Source: Desulfomonilaceae bacterium (GTDB taxonomy: Bacteria > Desulfobacterota > Desulfomonilia > Desulfomonilales > Desulfomonilaceae). From it: a DNA stretch of 59,858 nucleotides. The DNA lies in the NCBI GenBank assembly GCA_031082285.1, contig JAVHLK010000023.1, positions 1 through 59,858 on the forward strand. The letters are read 5' to 3'. Numbering within the stretch: the first letter of the stretch is position 1; every line of letters begins with the position of its first letter. The notes under the pieces were generated by a model. The model was not told the DNA's origin and did no database searches. It worked only from the letters and a program-made list of their open reading frames with translations. Positions 8,075 through 16,818 of the stretch are shown piece after piece. The translations under genes were made by a program, and so were the position numbers.

Positions 8075-10291
8075 TCAGTCCCTGAATATACGCAAGTATT
8101 CCAAAATGTTGGAATAATCGTCGGTCCAGGTTCTGGGCGGCCGTTCCTCGCCGCGGTCCATCCCATGCCAACGAGCAAGGCGGGCGAGGCACCCCAGGTC
8201 TGCCGGACTTCTCGCCAGGACTACCCAGTTGGAACTCAAGGCTGCCGTTGAGAGACGCTCTTGAAGCGAGGGGTGATGCAGCGTCCATAAGCCTGCAAGC
8301 CGCTGGTCGCCGGCAAGTGCCTTCAGCAAGGACACGAGATCGAAGTGACGGTTGCTCACGTGCAATACGAGCAGACCATGGGGTGCGAGTTTCGAGAGGT
8401 ACAGTTGAATGGCTTCCTTTGTGAGAAGATGCACGGGAATGGCGTCCGAGGTGAACGCGTCGAGTACGATGACATCGAAATAGTGTGTGGGCGCCTTCTT
8501 CATTGCCAGGCGTGCATCGCCGAGAATCACTTGAACGTTTGCCTTTGTCTCCCCGAGATACGTGAAACAATGCGGATCGGATGCAAGCTCCACCACTGCC
8601 GGATTGATCTCGTAGAAGACCCAGTGGTCGGCAGGAGCGGCATAAGCCGCCAGCGTGCCCGTTCCAAGGCCCGCTACGGCAACCTTTCTCCCGGAAGCCG
8701 GGCGCGGAAGGCATCTAAACACATCTCCGACCGGGCCACCGGGACTGAAGTAGAGAGTCGGCATTCGCTTCATCTCGGGGTCGCAAATCTGGAGACCGTG
8801 GCTCGTCGTGTTGTGCATCATCCGTATCCAATTGTATCTGGGATGTTCCTGGACTCGGAGAACGCCGAAGAAATTCCGGTAGGAGCGTACAGTCTGCCAA
8901 TCGTGGCGGTTTTCCAATGAGTCCGCATACATTCCGGCCAGAATCAGGGCGCCAAGGCCCAGTCCGAAGCGGAGCGGTCGGCCGCGACTGCACGCGTACG
9001 CGACAATCCCTCCGGCCACGGCCAACGTAATGGTCTCCTCACGGTCGAACGCGATCTGCAGCCCGATGTGCGCTGCCCACAGAATACCGATCAACGCCGC
9101 ACACAAGCCCAACGGCAAGACGATGTCCGCCGCTCGTCCGGCCCACGTGCGCAGGGGGAGCGTCGTCGCGGGAATGATCAATCCCGCCGCCACAAGGCCG
9201 ACGGGGTACTCGACGAGGGAGTTGAAGATCAACGGCACGAGAATAAGATTGAATAGACCGCCTATGACTCCGCCCGCGGCGATGATCAAATAGAACTCGG
9301 TCAGCCGGTCTGCCGGAGGGCGGAGACGGACCAGTTCACCATGACACACCATGGCGGTGACAAAGAGGACTGCGAGGTTGAGCGCAAGGAGCCACCACAG
9401 ATTTGTGTCGGGAAACCAGAAGTCCGCGATGATTACGGCCAACAAAGCGAGCGGCAGGCCGTGTACCATGAGGCGATGGGGAATGACCCGGTAGCGGCTG
9501 AAAACGATGATGAATGTGACAAGGTAGAGTCCCAAGGGAATGACCCACAACAAGGGAACCGAAGCAAGATCCGTCGTGATGTATGTGGTCACGCTTTGAA
9601 GGAGGCTCGACGGCACCGCGGCGAGAAGCAGCCACCACCAACGGGACGCGGGCGGAGAGTACGTCGACGAGACATCGGTCCCGGTGGGCCGATGTGGTAC
9701 CTGCCTCCACAAGATGACGGATCCTACCGCAACCAACAGGATCAACAGTACGTAGCCGCCGGTCCATAACCACGCCTGTACGGCAAGGGCTGCACGAGGT
9801 TCGATGAGGAGGGGGAATCCGAGGATTCCCAGCAGGCTCCCAAAATTACTCGCGGCATAGAGAAAGTACGGGTCCCCGGCCCGTGGAGATCGGCTCAGCG
9901 AGAACCAGTTCTGAAAGAGAGGTGCGCTTGCCGACAGAATAAGGAAGGGCAATCCCACTGAAATGGAGAGCAGCGCCAGTAACCACCCGACAGGATTTGC
10001 CCCCGCCGGGGGAATCCACCCGTCGGGTACGCTCACGGGCAGAAGAAAGGCAAATGCGGCCATGAGGCATAGATGAGACGCGATTTGCACGCGCGGAGCC
10101 ACGAACTTCCGTTGCGCATGCGCATAGAGGTAACCGAAGAGCAACGCGGCCTGGAAGAACACGAGACAGGTGTTCCACACCGCCGGCGCGCCGCCCAGGA
10201 GCGGGAGAATCATCTTGCCAAAGAGCGGTTGTATCCAGAAAAGCAGCGCGGCGCTCAGGCAGAGAGCAATAGTGAAAAGGATCTGTATCAC
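8075..10291 (-). CDS. Membrane-fused spermidine-synthase-like protein
   Basis: A 738-residue fusion. The first roughly 430 residues are a polytopic membrane domain with about eleven to twelve hydrophobic helices ('IQILFTIALCLSAALLFWIQPLFGKMILPLLGGAPAVWNTCLVFFQAALL' at the start). The C-terminal 250 residues are a Rossmann-type aminopropyltransferase/methyltransferase domain: VAVAGLGTGTLAAYA (SAM-binding glycine loop), 'FYEINPAVVELA' and 'YFDVIVLDAFTSDAIPVHLLTKEA', as in spermidine synthases. Polyamine synthesis activity is not proven for these fused proteins; they may act on a different substrate at the membrane. The gene stands alone, 330 bp downstream of the decaheme cytochrome gene's start side on the same strand. 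No truncation is evident. Confidence 0.9.
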   Translation of the reverse strand: MIQILFTIALCLSAALLFWIQPLFGKMILPLLGGAPAVWNTCLVFFQAALLFGYLYAHAQRKFVAPRVQIASHLCLMAAFAFLLPVSVPDGWIPPAGANPVGWLLALLSISVGLPFLILSASAPLFQNWFSLSRSPRAGDPYFLYAASNFGSLLGILGFPLLIEPRAALAVQAWLWTGGYVLLILLVAVGSVILWRQVPHRPTGTDVSSTYSPPASRWWWLLLAAVPSSLLQSVTTYITTDLASVPLLWVIPLGLYLVTFIIVFSRYRVIPHRLMVHGLPLALLAVIIADFWFPDTNLWWLLALNLAVLFVTAMVCHGELVRLRPPADRLTEFYLIIAAGGVIGGLFNLILVPLIFNSLVEYPVGLVAAGLIIPATTLPLRTWAGRAADIVLPLGLCAALIGILWAAHIGLQIAFDREETITLAVAGGIVAYACSRGRPLRFGLGLGALILAGMYADSLENRHDWQTVRSYRNFFGVLRVQEHPRYNWIRMMHNTTSHGLQICDPEMKRMPTLYFSPGGPVGDVFRCLPRPASGRKVAVAGLGTGTLAAYAAPADHWVFYEINPAVVELASDPHCFTYLGETKANVQVILGDARLAMKKAPTHYFDVIVLDAFTSDAIPVHLLTKEAIQLYLSKLAPHGLLVLHVSNRHFDLVSLLKALAGDQRLAGLWTLHHPSLQERLSTAALSSNWVVLARSPADLGCLARLARWHGMDRGEERPPRTWTDDYSNILEYLRIFRD

Positions 10292-10623
10292 GTTCCGTTA
10301 TCCTGCGGATTCGAGAGAGCCTTACAAGGGCACCCACAGCGGGCGCCCCCCCATAGGTGCTCACATTGGGATGATCATCCGCATCGGTTCAGAATGGCCC
10401 TTCACGTCCCTTTTGGACGGAAACCTGTTTGAATGCCCGCCCTGTTTCCGGGAGATGCCCCCCCCGCTAGAATCGCCTGTGCCTTCAGCACATTACGATC
10501 ACGAAATTTCTTCTTGTTCCCGTGCTCTGCCCGGTCTTCGACCCGGAAGTCCGGCTCCGCGATAGGCTTTCATAGTCCGTTGTGACCCATAGGTCATGGT
10601 GGTCCGTGAAATGCTCTACGCAG
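10292..10623. other. Intergenic region without a recognised gene
   Basis: About 330 bp between the fused spermidine-synthase-like gene and the stop of the cytochrome gene. It contains C-rich tracts and a stretch near 10528-10545 reading CTTGTTCCCGTGCTCTGC that resembles a decayed copy of the GGGAACGA-type repeat seen elsewhere in the window. No gene is recognised. Confidence 0.4.
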
Positions 10624-12561
10624 TTACTCCACTTTCTCAGAATCCGGTACGGCCTTTCCTTTCATATAGTTATACCACGAGGCACGGTGCCGGTCCGAGG
10701 GTTGGAGAAGTCTCCGGATCGTTTCGGGGTCCAGCGGTCCGGCCGACGGCACGCTGCTTCGCTGTATGACCTCGCCTTGCTCGTCTACGAGAGCATCCCA
10801 TCGGAATCGGTGACCGGGGATCCGGCTCTCCGGCTGCATGATCGGCTGAATTCCGGGCTTCTTCACGGAAACCATTGTCTCGCCAAGCCCGACGGCCTTG
10901 GGACTGCCGTGGCAATTGTGACACGCTCTCCCTTGCGACGCGGTCGTGTGGGGCGTGTAAGGATTCACGACCAGCGCCGGGTACCCGGCACCGGTCGTGG
11001 GGATCTTCCGGTCCACCAAAAGGTTGTCGTGGTCGTCGATGTGACTGATCACGTACTGATACATGGGCCTCATTGGTGAAATTCTGCCGTCACCGCTCCT
11101 TCCAAGAGGCGGCCGCGCCCATCGCCTCATGGTATACGCCCTGAACCATGCGCCCTTTCTCACCTCTCCGCTGAGCCAATCCTTCGATGTGGGCGGCTTC
11201 CACTCGCTCTGAGGCCGGGCCGGCATCGGCCCTTCCGCGGGCGGCAAGAAGTCGGCCTCGGTGCCCACATAGGTCCTCAGTAGATCCTGAACCTGCGGAT
11301 CGTTTTGCATCGCGGTGGCCGCCCACTTCCAGTAATCGGCCCGTTCCTCGAGCATCAGGTGGAATCCGTAGTCCTGAAAGGACCATGCAGCGTGGCACGC
11401 GGAGCACTTCAGTCTTTTCCCGTGTGAGTCAATGCTATGGGGAATCATTTCCGAATTCCATGAAGGCACGATTCGCCCTTCCCCTCTCAGGAGGGTCATT
11501 TTTCCGTCGGGCATCTTCAGGATGCCCGGGTGATCGCCTCTCACGTGGCAACCTTCACATGAAATATTCACTCCATTGCCCATGGTCACGGGCACATCAC
11601 CGGTTCCGTGAATTTCATCGAGCGTGTGACAGTCGGCACACGTCATGCCCGCGCGAAAGTGAACATCCGATGAGAGCCGATGATGCTCGGCTCCGTAGAT
11701 CGTTGGAGCCCGTTTGCCCTTGACAAATGGAGATTGAAATCCTCTGTGGAAGTCCTTCTCAAAGAGTCCGACGTAGTCCGCACCTACGTGGTTGGAGTTG
11801 TGACACTTGAGACACGCGGTGACTCCCGTCGATCGAATCAGCCGATGAGCACGCGGCTTCCCGTCCTTACTGTTGGGGGAGGCCATATGACACGCGGAAC
11901 AGCCTTTTCCACGGTGTTCTCCCCAACGTTGCGAACCGCTCGTGTGAAGGTGGCAGCGAAGACAGGAACGCCGCAGCAGATCGTCCCCCAGGTTTCCCGA
12001 AAGGGAAGGGGAGGGCAGCTGTTTGAGATGTTCCATGTCAGTCGTGGCGTATGCCGTACCCGCGGTTTTCTGCGCACCGAACGCGAATCGGGTGTGGTTG
12101 ATCATTCGTGGCGCCAAGGCCATTGCGGACTTCTTGACTCGACGAACTTCCTCGGGGTGGCACGTGCCGCACGTCTTGTCTACAACCGAAAGGTCTCCGG
12201 GATCTTTGATCAAACCTCGGTGAGCAGCCTCCTCGTCTGCGGCCTCCGGATTCCCTCCGTGGCAGCGAACGCATGCAACTGCATGGGGGGCGTCCATTGA
12301 CGCGTTGGCTTCATGGCAATCAACGCAGCGTCCCGGATCCTTGCAGGGAACTCCCTTCGGAATTTCAGGCGCCTGCCCCCACCATGCGGGATACGACCAG
12401 GGCGGTGAATCGACCGGGGCGTCCGGAGAGGGAGTGAGTCGGGGCGATACTCTATCGGAGATTTCACTGGAAGAATACGACGGTGTTACGACGGCTGAAA
12501 CGACCGCGACAACGAACGCGAACAGAAGCGCGATAAGCGTACCGGGACCGGGATGGTTCAT
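10624..12561 (-). CDS. Decaheme c-type cytochrome
   Basis: A 645-residue exported multiheme cytochrome. An N-terminal hydrophobic segment (about 8-27, 'LIALLFAFVVAVVSAVV') acts as a signal or anchor. I count ten CxxCH heme-binding motifs in order: CVDCH, CVRCH, CGTCH, CLRCH, CSACH, CLKCH, CADCH, CEGCH, CSACH and CHNCH. Nine lie in the first two-thirds and the last is near the C terminus ('RACHNCHGSPKAVG'), with a roughly 150-residue insertion rich in Trp and aromatic residues before it. The many free His residues suggest bis-His ligation. Such proteins act in periplasmic or outer-surface electron transfer, or as reductases of sulfur or nitrogen oxyanions. The substrate cannot be told from sequence. 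It is followed on the same strand by the spermidine-synthase-like gene and preceded 48 bp upstream by a small exported Cys-rich protein. Confidence 0.93.
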   Translation of the reverse strand: MNHPGPGTLIALLFAFVVAVVSAVVTPSYSSSEISDRVSPRLTPSPDAPVDSPPWSYPAWWGQAPEIPKGVPCKDPGRCVDCHEANASMDAPHAVACVRCHGGNPEAADEEAAHRGLIKDPGDLSVVDKTCGTCHPEEVRRVKKSAMALAPRMINHTRFAFGAQKTAGTAYATTDMEHLKQLPSPSLSGNLGDDLLRRSCLRCHLHTSGSQRWGEHRGKGCSACHMASPNSKDGKPRAHRLIRSTGVTACLKCHNSNHVGADYVGLFEKDFHRGFQSPFVKGKRAPTIYGAEHHRLSSDVHFRAGMTCADCHTLDEIHGTGDVPVTMGNGVNISCEGCHVRGDHPGILKMPDGKMTLLRGEGRIVPSWNSEMIPHSIDSHGKRLKCSACHAAWSFQDYGFHLMLEERADYWKWAATAMQNDPQVQDLLRTYVGTEADFLPPAEGPMPARPQSEWKPPTSKDWLSGEVRKGAWFRAYTMRRWARPPLGRSGDGRISPMRPMYQYVISHIDDHDNLLVDRKIPTTGAGYPALVVNPYTPHTTASQGRACHNCHGSPKAVGLGETMVSVKKPGIQPIMQPESRIPGHRFRWDALVDEQGEVIQRSSVPSAGPLDPETIRRLLQPSDRHRASWYNYMKGKAVPDSEKVE

Positions 12562-12609
12562 AACGTGACGTATCGTCCCCTATGGAAGCGGATCTCTTGC
12601 GCGGGGAGG

Positions 12610-13140
12610 CTACCTGTATCTCTGGATGATTCGCCTCACCTGAGCCGTGGGCAGACTGCCGCCCTGGGGATTGGTTTGCACGAATTCCTTCAGAATGGCT
12701 TCCACGGCCTGAAGAGCCGGCGCGGCATTCGGGTGTTGAGGCGTAATGCCGTTCATAGACAGTATCTGCGCAGCCGCTTCCCATTCGTTTCCCGGAGTAA
12801 GGTTCAAAGGGCTTGGCCAGTTGAATGGACTGCGCCTGGGTTTCGGCTTGGGAGCCGGTTTCCGCTCCGGCCGAGCCTGCGTGACCGCTTCACCGCCCTC
12901 GATGCAATGATCCGGATTCCTGAAGCACTTCAGCTTGCACTGCTCCATGTAGTATTCGTCAAGGTCCTTCTTCTCGCAACACCGTTGGCAATCGGCTTTC
13001 GTTTGCTCGCAGAAAGCCTCCGGCGCGGAGAAGTGAAATGCAACAAGTGCCGGCGCGAAGCTGAGCAACAGTGCGATGAAAGTCGGACCAAGCCTCCAAA
13101 ACAACCTTCCCTCAAGCAGTCGTCTCACTTGCCTTGACAC
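12610..13140 (-). CDS. Exported Cys-rich protein of unknown function
   Basis: A 176-residue protein with one N-terminal hydrophobic helix (about 18-36, 'PTFIALLLSFAPALVAFHF') and a cluster of Cys residues right after it (CEQTKADCQRCCEKK...CKLKCFRNPDHC). A Pro/Lys-rich linker (ERKPAPKPKPRR) leads to a C-terminal helical part. I do not recognise the family. The seven clustered cysteines suggest disulfides or metal binding in the periplasm. It is transcribed in the same direction as the decaheme cytochrome gene, whose start is only 48 bp downstream, so a role in assembling or partnering that cytochrome is a reasonable but untested guess. Confidence 0.6.
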   Translation of the reverse strand: MSRQVRRLLEGRLFWRLGPTFIALLLSFAPALVAFHFSAPEAFCEQTKADCQRCCEKKDLDEYYMEQCKLKCFRNPDHCIEGGEAVTQARPERKPAPKPKPRRSPFNWPSPLNLTPGNEWEAAAQILSMNGITPQHPNAAPALQAVEAILKEFVQTNPQGGSLPTAQVRRIIQRYR

Positions 13141-13439
13141 GTCTTCACCTCCATCGGCTCCACAAGGTAGTTGTTGTGTGCTCGTTCACTCCCTGTCGTC
13201 GGATCGACCGTAACGGCGACCCACATAGCGGCTCCACTTTAACCGACTCTCTCTATTCGAGAAATCGACACGATTATGTCAATCGCCCGCACGAACCTCC
13301 ATGGATTCCAGGCGGAGATAACCGAAGGCGTGGGCTTCGGTGTTCGCGTGCGGCTCCACAACCTTTTTAGCATCACCCGAGCCATAAGAAAAGGGGGCGG
13401 AATCACCGGATGCTCTGATTGACGCTTTTCGCGCGATAC

Positions 13440-14255
13440 TCACCGACGGTCCTCCGTTCCGAACAGCCGGGCGCCTTTCAGTACGGTACAGCTCTTTCCT
13501 GCGGATGAGTACTGTAAATGGTTGTTCCATTTCTTCAAGGGAACGTTTCCCGATTCAAAGCTCCGTTCCCAGTTGCCGTCCACTTCATCCCAGAAGTAAA
13601 TAACGAACGACAATCGTCCCCGGTTCCGGCTGTAGATTGCGAGAGTCCAGAGGTCGGTCATCGTGTCCCTGCAGATCCTCGCGGCGGTAGCGTCCGGGTG
13701 CTTGTTCAACGTGTCGATCGCACTATTCTTGATCGCCTTCTTGTATTCGGCATGATCGTGTTTCTTGAAAGGTTCGTCCTTTCGCTCCGAAGGGTCGTCG
13801 GCGGGCTCCTTTTGGGTCTCGTTCCCCGTTTCTTCCGGCCGCGGCGACTGTTCTTGTTTTTTGTCGGACTTCGAGCCGTCCGGGTCCTCGTCTTCGTCCG
13901 TGTCCTCCGTGCCGGCGGCCCGAACCCTGACAGACGGTCCCGGCCTCGAATCCGCGGCAATCTTGGGTTTCAGGAGGTCCTTGTCAGGTTGGCCGGCCTT
14001 TTTGGGTTCGGACGTACCTTTCGTGCCCCAGAGCGAAAACGAACAGCTCGTCAACAGGATGCAGAAAACCAGGACAATCCCTATGTCGGTCCAGTAGTGC
14101 AGGCGTGCCTGCCTGCGAGATTGACGGCGGGCATCCCGCGCAGAACGCGGGAGGGCGGGGCCAAGAAGTGTACCGGCACGGAGGCCGGTACCGGCAAAGG
14201 AGCGAAGTCTAGCGTAAATGCGAGACCGTAATTGGGAAAATGTGTACTTAGCCAT
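13440..14255 (-). CDS. Probable lipoprotein with a long charged linker, function unknown
   Basis: An open frame of 271 residues. Residues 57-72 form a hydrophobic helix ending in LLTSC, a lipobox-like sequence, after which comes a highly charged low-complexity linker (about 80-165, rich in Asp, Glu, Lys, Pro and Ser). A compact C-terminal domain of about 100 residues follows ('LWTLAIYSRNRGRLSFVIYFWDEVDGNW'). The stretch before the lipobox is unusually long and Arg-rich, and its DNA contains two perfect inverted repeats (14135-14151 and 14170-14191), so the annotated ATG at 14255 may not be original and a repeat may have displaced the native signal-peptide start. No ribosome site is evident at 14255. 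Family not recognised. The neighbouring gene on the same strand encodes another exported protein. Confidence 0.5.
   Translation of the reverse strand: MAKYTFSQLRSRIYARLRSFAGTGLRAGTLLGPALPRSARDARRQSRRQARLHYWTDIGIVLVFCILLTSCSFSLWGTKGTSEPKKAGQPDKDLLKPKIAADSRPGPSVRVRAAGTEDTDEDEDPDGSKSDKKQEQSPRPEETGNETQKEPADDPSERKDEPFKKHDHAEYKKAIKNSAIDTLNKHPDATAARICRDTMTDLWTLAIYSRNRGRLSFVIYFWDEVDGNWERSFESGNVPLKKWNNHLQYSSAGKSCTVLKGARLFGTEDRR
14135..14191. repeat. Pair of perfect inverted repeats inside a reading frame
   Basis: CCCGCG-CAGAA-CGCGGG (14135-14151) and GTACCGGC-ACGGAG-GCCGGTAC (14170-14191) lie within 60 bp. The first hairpin resembles the CCCGCG-AAA-CGCGGG hairpin at 50531. They look like a dispersed palindromic (REP-like) element. 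They overlap the N-terminal codons of the lipoprotein gene. Confidence 0.55.
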
Positions 14256-14787
14256 AGAGGAACCGTCTCGTCGACTGAGTCTCGCTGCTCACCGTTTCGC
14301 GCGACCGGCCGATACATTGGTGATATCCGTTTTCTGAAGAAAACGCAACAGATCCTTGGTTCGAGAATCCTTTACTGGAGCCCGTCACGCTGAGTCACCC
14401 GTCGCGGGATTGAGGTGATGCACGGCGAGTGCGGAGTACGGACGCGTTGCTCCCGGTTTCCGTGCGGGTACGTATCATTAGTCTTTTCCATGGGAGCGTC
14501 CTATGGTATGCAATTGATAGCCAACCGCGCACACCTCGGTTGGGAAAGAGTCGATTAAGGTCGACCGACGGCCTTCATAATTCGCCATGGCCTTGAAGAC
14601 GTGAATGACGGCCGACCACAATTGATCCGGAGGTAACGAGGTTCGTAAAATAATGTGTAGCTCTGTCCGAGTGGATTTGTCTGCGTAAGACGTGTTGAGC
14701 ACTTCGTCCTCAATGTCGCTTGACCGCCGGTATTCACCGGTAGGAACCTTCTCGTAAGAGACAATATCTCGGATCAGTCCGGTCAGT
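14256..14787. other. Divergent intergenic region upstream of pckG
   Basis: About 530 bp between the divergent lipoprotein gene and the pckG control region. A minus-strand frame (14478-14801, 107 codons from a GTG inside the palindrome) is open but has no recognisable similarity or ribosome site. It was not accepted as a gene. Confidence 0.35.
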
Positions 14788-14814
14788 CCTTGACCGTGCA
14801 CTGCACGGTCAAGG
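14788..14814. promoter_or_regulatory. 27-bp perfect palindrome upstream of pckG
   Basis: Left arm CCTTGACCGTGCA (14788-14800), one spacer base (14801) and right arm TGCACGGTCAAGG (14802-14814): 13 of 13 positions match. It lies 100 bp before the pckG ATG and 530 bp from the divergent gene. The symmetry and length fit a dimeric transcription-factor operator; it could also form a hairpin in RNA. The regulator is unknown. Confidence 0.6.
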
Positions 14815-14914
14815 GATTCAATGCGTTGAAATCGAACCTGGGACTCGTTGGTTTCCGGCGAGTGGGACCGTGGGATTCGCCGGCCGGCACATAGATTGAG
14901 ACAAGGGAGTTGTA

Positions 14915-16720
14915 ATGACCAAGAACAAGAAGCTTGCAGAGTTGGTGAACAGCACGGCGCAACTGTGTCGACCGGATCGCGTGCACTGGTGCGATGGGTC
15001 GGATGAGGAATATCGACTCATGCTCAGACTGATGGTCCATGGAGGCACGGCAATTCTCATGGACGGGAAACTGCGGCCCAACAGCGTCTTTGTGCGGTCG
15101 GATCCTGCAGATGTGGCGCGAGTGGAGGACCAAACGTACATCTGCTCGGAAAGACAAGAAGACTCCGGACCGACCAACAATTGGGTCGACCCGAAGGAAA
15201 TCAAGGCCGTTCTCACCAAGCTCTTCACGGGATCGATGCGAGGACGGACCATGTATGTCATTCCGTACAGCATGGGGCCCACGGGATCGCCCATTGCCAA
15301 GATAGGCGTTGAATTGACCGATTCGCCCTACGTGGTTGCAAACATGCACATCATGACGCGGGTTGGTACCGAAGTTCTCGACACCTTGGGCGACAACGGC
15401 GATTTCGTCACCGGTCTCCATTCCGTAGGCGCGCCTCTTCCGGACAACTCCTCTCCCGACGCCCCCTGGCCGTGCAACGCCGAGAACAAGTACATCTGCC
15501 ACTTTCCGGAAACTCGGGAGATCTGGTCGTTTGGTTCCGGGTACGGCGGCAATGCTCTGCTCGGCAAGAAATGCCATTCTCTTCGAATTGCGTCGGTACA
15601 GGCGCGCGATGAAGGTTGGCTCGCCGAGCACATGCTGATCCTCAAGTTCACCAGTCCCGAAGGGAGGGTGAGCTATATTACCGGTGCATTCCCATCGGCG
15701 TGCGGAAAGACCAATCTTGCCATGATGATTCCCACCGTGCCGGGATGGAAGGTCGAAACCATAGGAGACGACATTGCCTGGATGAAGTTCGGTGCCGACG
15801 GTCGCCTCTATGCGATCAATCCGGAAGCCGGATTCTTCGGAGTCGCCCCCGGTACGAGTATGAAGTCCAATGCGAACGCGATGCTCACCGTGAGTGAGAA
15901 TTCCATCTTCACCAACTGCGCCATAACCCCGGAGAATGACGTGTGGTGGGAAGGAATGACCGATGAGGAGCCGGCGGAACTGATCGACTGGTTGAGACGT
16001 CCCTGGCATCCGGGCTGTGGTCGGAACGCCGCGCATCCCAATGCTCGTTTCACGACGCCCGTGAGACAGTGCCCGGTAGCGGCCCCGGAGTGGGAGGATC
16101 CCAACGGAGTGCCCATAGATGCAATTCTCTTCGGCGGGCGACGTGCCGGCATCGTGCCTCTGGTGACCGAAGCGTTCGACTGGCAACACGGCACCTTCTT
16201 GGGAGCCTCCGCGAGCAGTGAAACCACCTCCGCGGCTGCAGGAAAGGTCGGAGAATTGCGCCGCGATCCCATGGCCATGCTCCCGTTCTGCGGGTACCAT
16301 ATGGGCGACTATCTGCGACACTGGCTGAACATAGGTTCCAATGGGAATGAGAAAAAGCTCCCAAAGATCTTCTACGTGAACTGGTTTCGCCGGAATTCCG
16401 CCGGCGATTTCCTCTGGCCGGGCTTCGGCGAGAACAGCCGGGTGCTGAAGTGGATCGTCGAACGGGTCGCCGGAGATGCGGAGGCCGTGGATACGCCGAT
16501 CGGGCGGTTGCCCGCACCGGGGTCGCTGGACCTGGGGGGGTTGGACATCGACCCGAAGGTGATGGATGAGCTCCTTCACGTCGACATTGAAGGGTGGCTG
16601 GAAGAAGTGCCGCTCATAGCGGAGTATTTTGACCAATTCGGGGATCGGCTTCCCGAAGGACTCAGGCACGAACTCAGCGCGATGGAAGAACGGTTGCGGT
16701 TGCTGAGAACAGAAGCCTAG
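14915..16720 (+). CDS. pckG: Phosphoenolpyruvate carboxykinase (GTP)
   Basis: A 601-residue protein of full family length. It converts oxaloacetate plus GTP to phosphoenolpyruvate, CO2 and GDP (or the reverse), linking the C4 dicarboxylates to gluconeogenesis. Diagnostic segments are the nucleotide-binding P loop [13 protein letters not shown] (about residues 262-274), the metal-site region '[32 protein letters not shown]', '[18 protein letters not shown]' and '[25 protein letters not shown]' near the C terminus, all typical of the GTP-dependent enzyme. The start is supported by AAGGGAG upstream of the ATG. It stands as a single gene behind a strong palindrome and is convergent with the methyltransferase gene downstream. 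Confidence 0.98.
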   Translation: MTKNKKLAELVNSTAQLCRPDRVHWCDGSDEEYRLMLRLMVHGGTAILMDGKLRPNSVFVRSDPADVARVEDQTYICSERQEDSGPTNNWVDPKEIKAVLTKLFTGSMRGRTMYVIPYSMGPTGSPIAKIGVELTDSPYVVANMHIMTRVGTEVLDTLGDNGDFVTGLHSVGAPLPDNSSPDAPWPCNAENKYICHFPETREIWSFGSGYGGNALLGKKCHSLRIASVQARDEGWLAEHMLILKFTSPEGRVSYITGAFPSACGKTNLAMMIPTVPGWKVETIGDDIAWMKFGADGRLYAINPEAGFFGVAPGTSMKSNANAMLTVSENSIFTNCAITPENDVWWEGMTDEEPAELIDWLRRPWHPGCGRNAAHPNARFTTPVRQCPVAAPEWEDPNGVPIDAILFGGRRAGIVPLVTEAFDWQHGTFLGASASSETTSAAAGKVGELRRDPMAMLPFCGYHMGDYLRHWLNIGSNGNEKKLPKIFYVNWFRRNSAGDFLWPGFGENSRVLKWIVERVAGDAEAVDTPIGRLPAPGSLDLGGLDIDPKVMDELLHVDIEGWLEEVPLIAEYFDQFGDRLPEGLRHELSAMEERLRLLRTEA

Positions 16721-16786
16721 GGAAGAGAGTTGCCCGGATAGGCACAGGCCCCCCTTAAGGGAACGAGAAGGAACTAGAATTTCAGG

Positions 16787-16818
16787 AAAAATGCCGCGGC
16801 GGTAATCATGCGCCGCGG
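16787..16818 (-). terminator. Rho-independent terminator of the methyltransferase gene
   Basis: On the minus strand CCGCGGCG (16811-16818 read in reverse) pairs perfectly with CGCCGCGG (16794-16801) around a 9-nt loop, and the hairpin is followed by CATTTTTC (U run at 16787-16791). The stem overlaps the methyltransferase stop codon. The hairpin could also slow transcripts arriving from pckG, but no U run follows on the plus strand. Confidence 0.75.

Noticed and set aside
14478-14801. Minus-strand frame of 107 codons starting in the pckG palindrome
   Set aside because: It uses a GTG inside the palindrome, has no ribosome site and no recognised similarity; the control-region reading is stronger.
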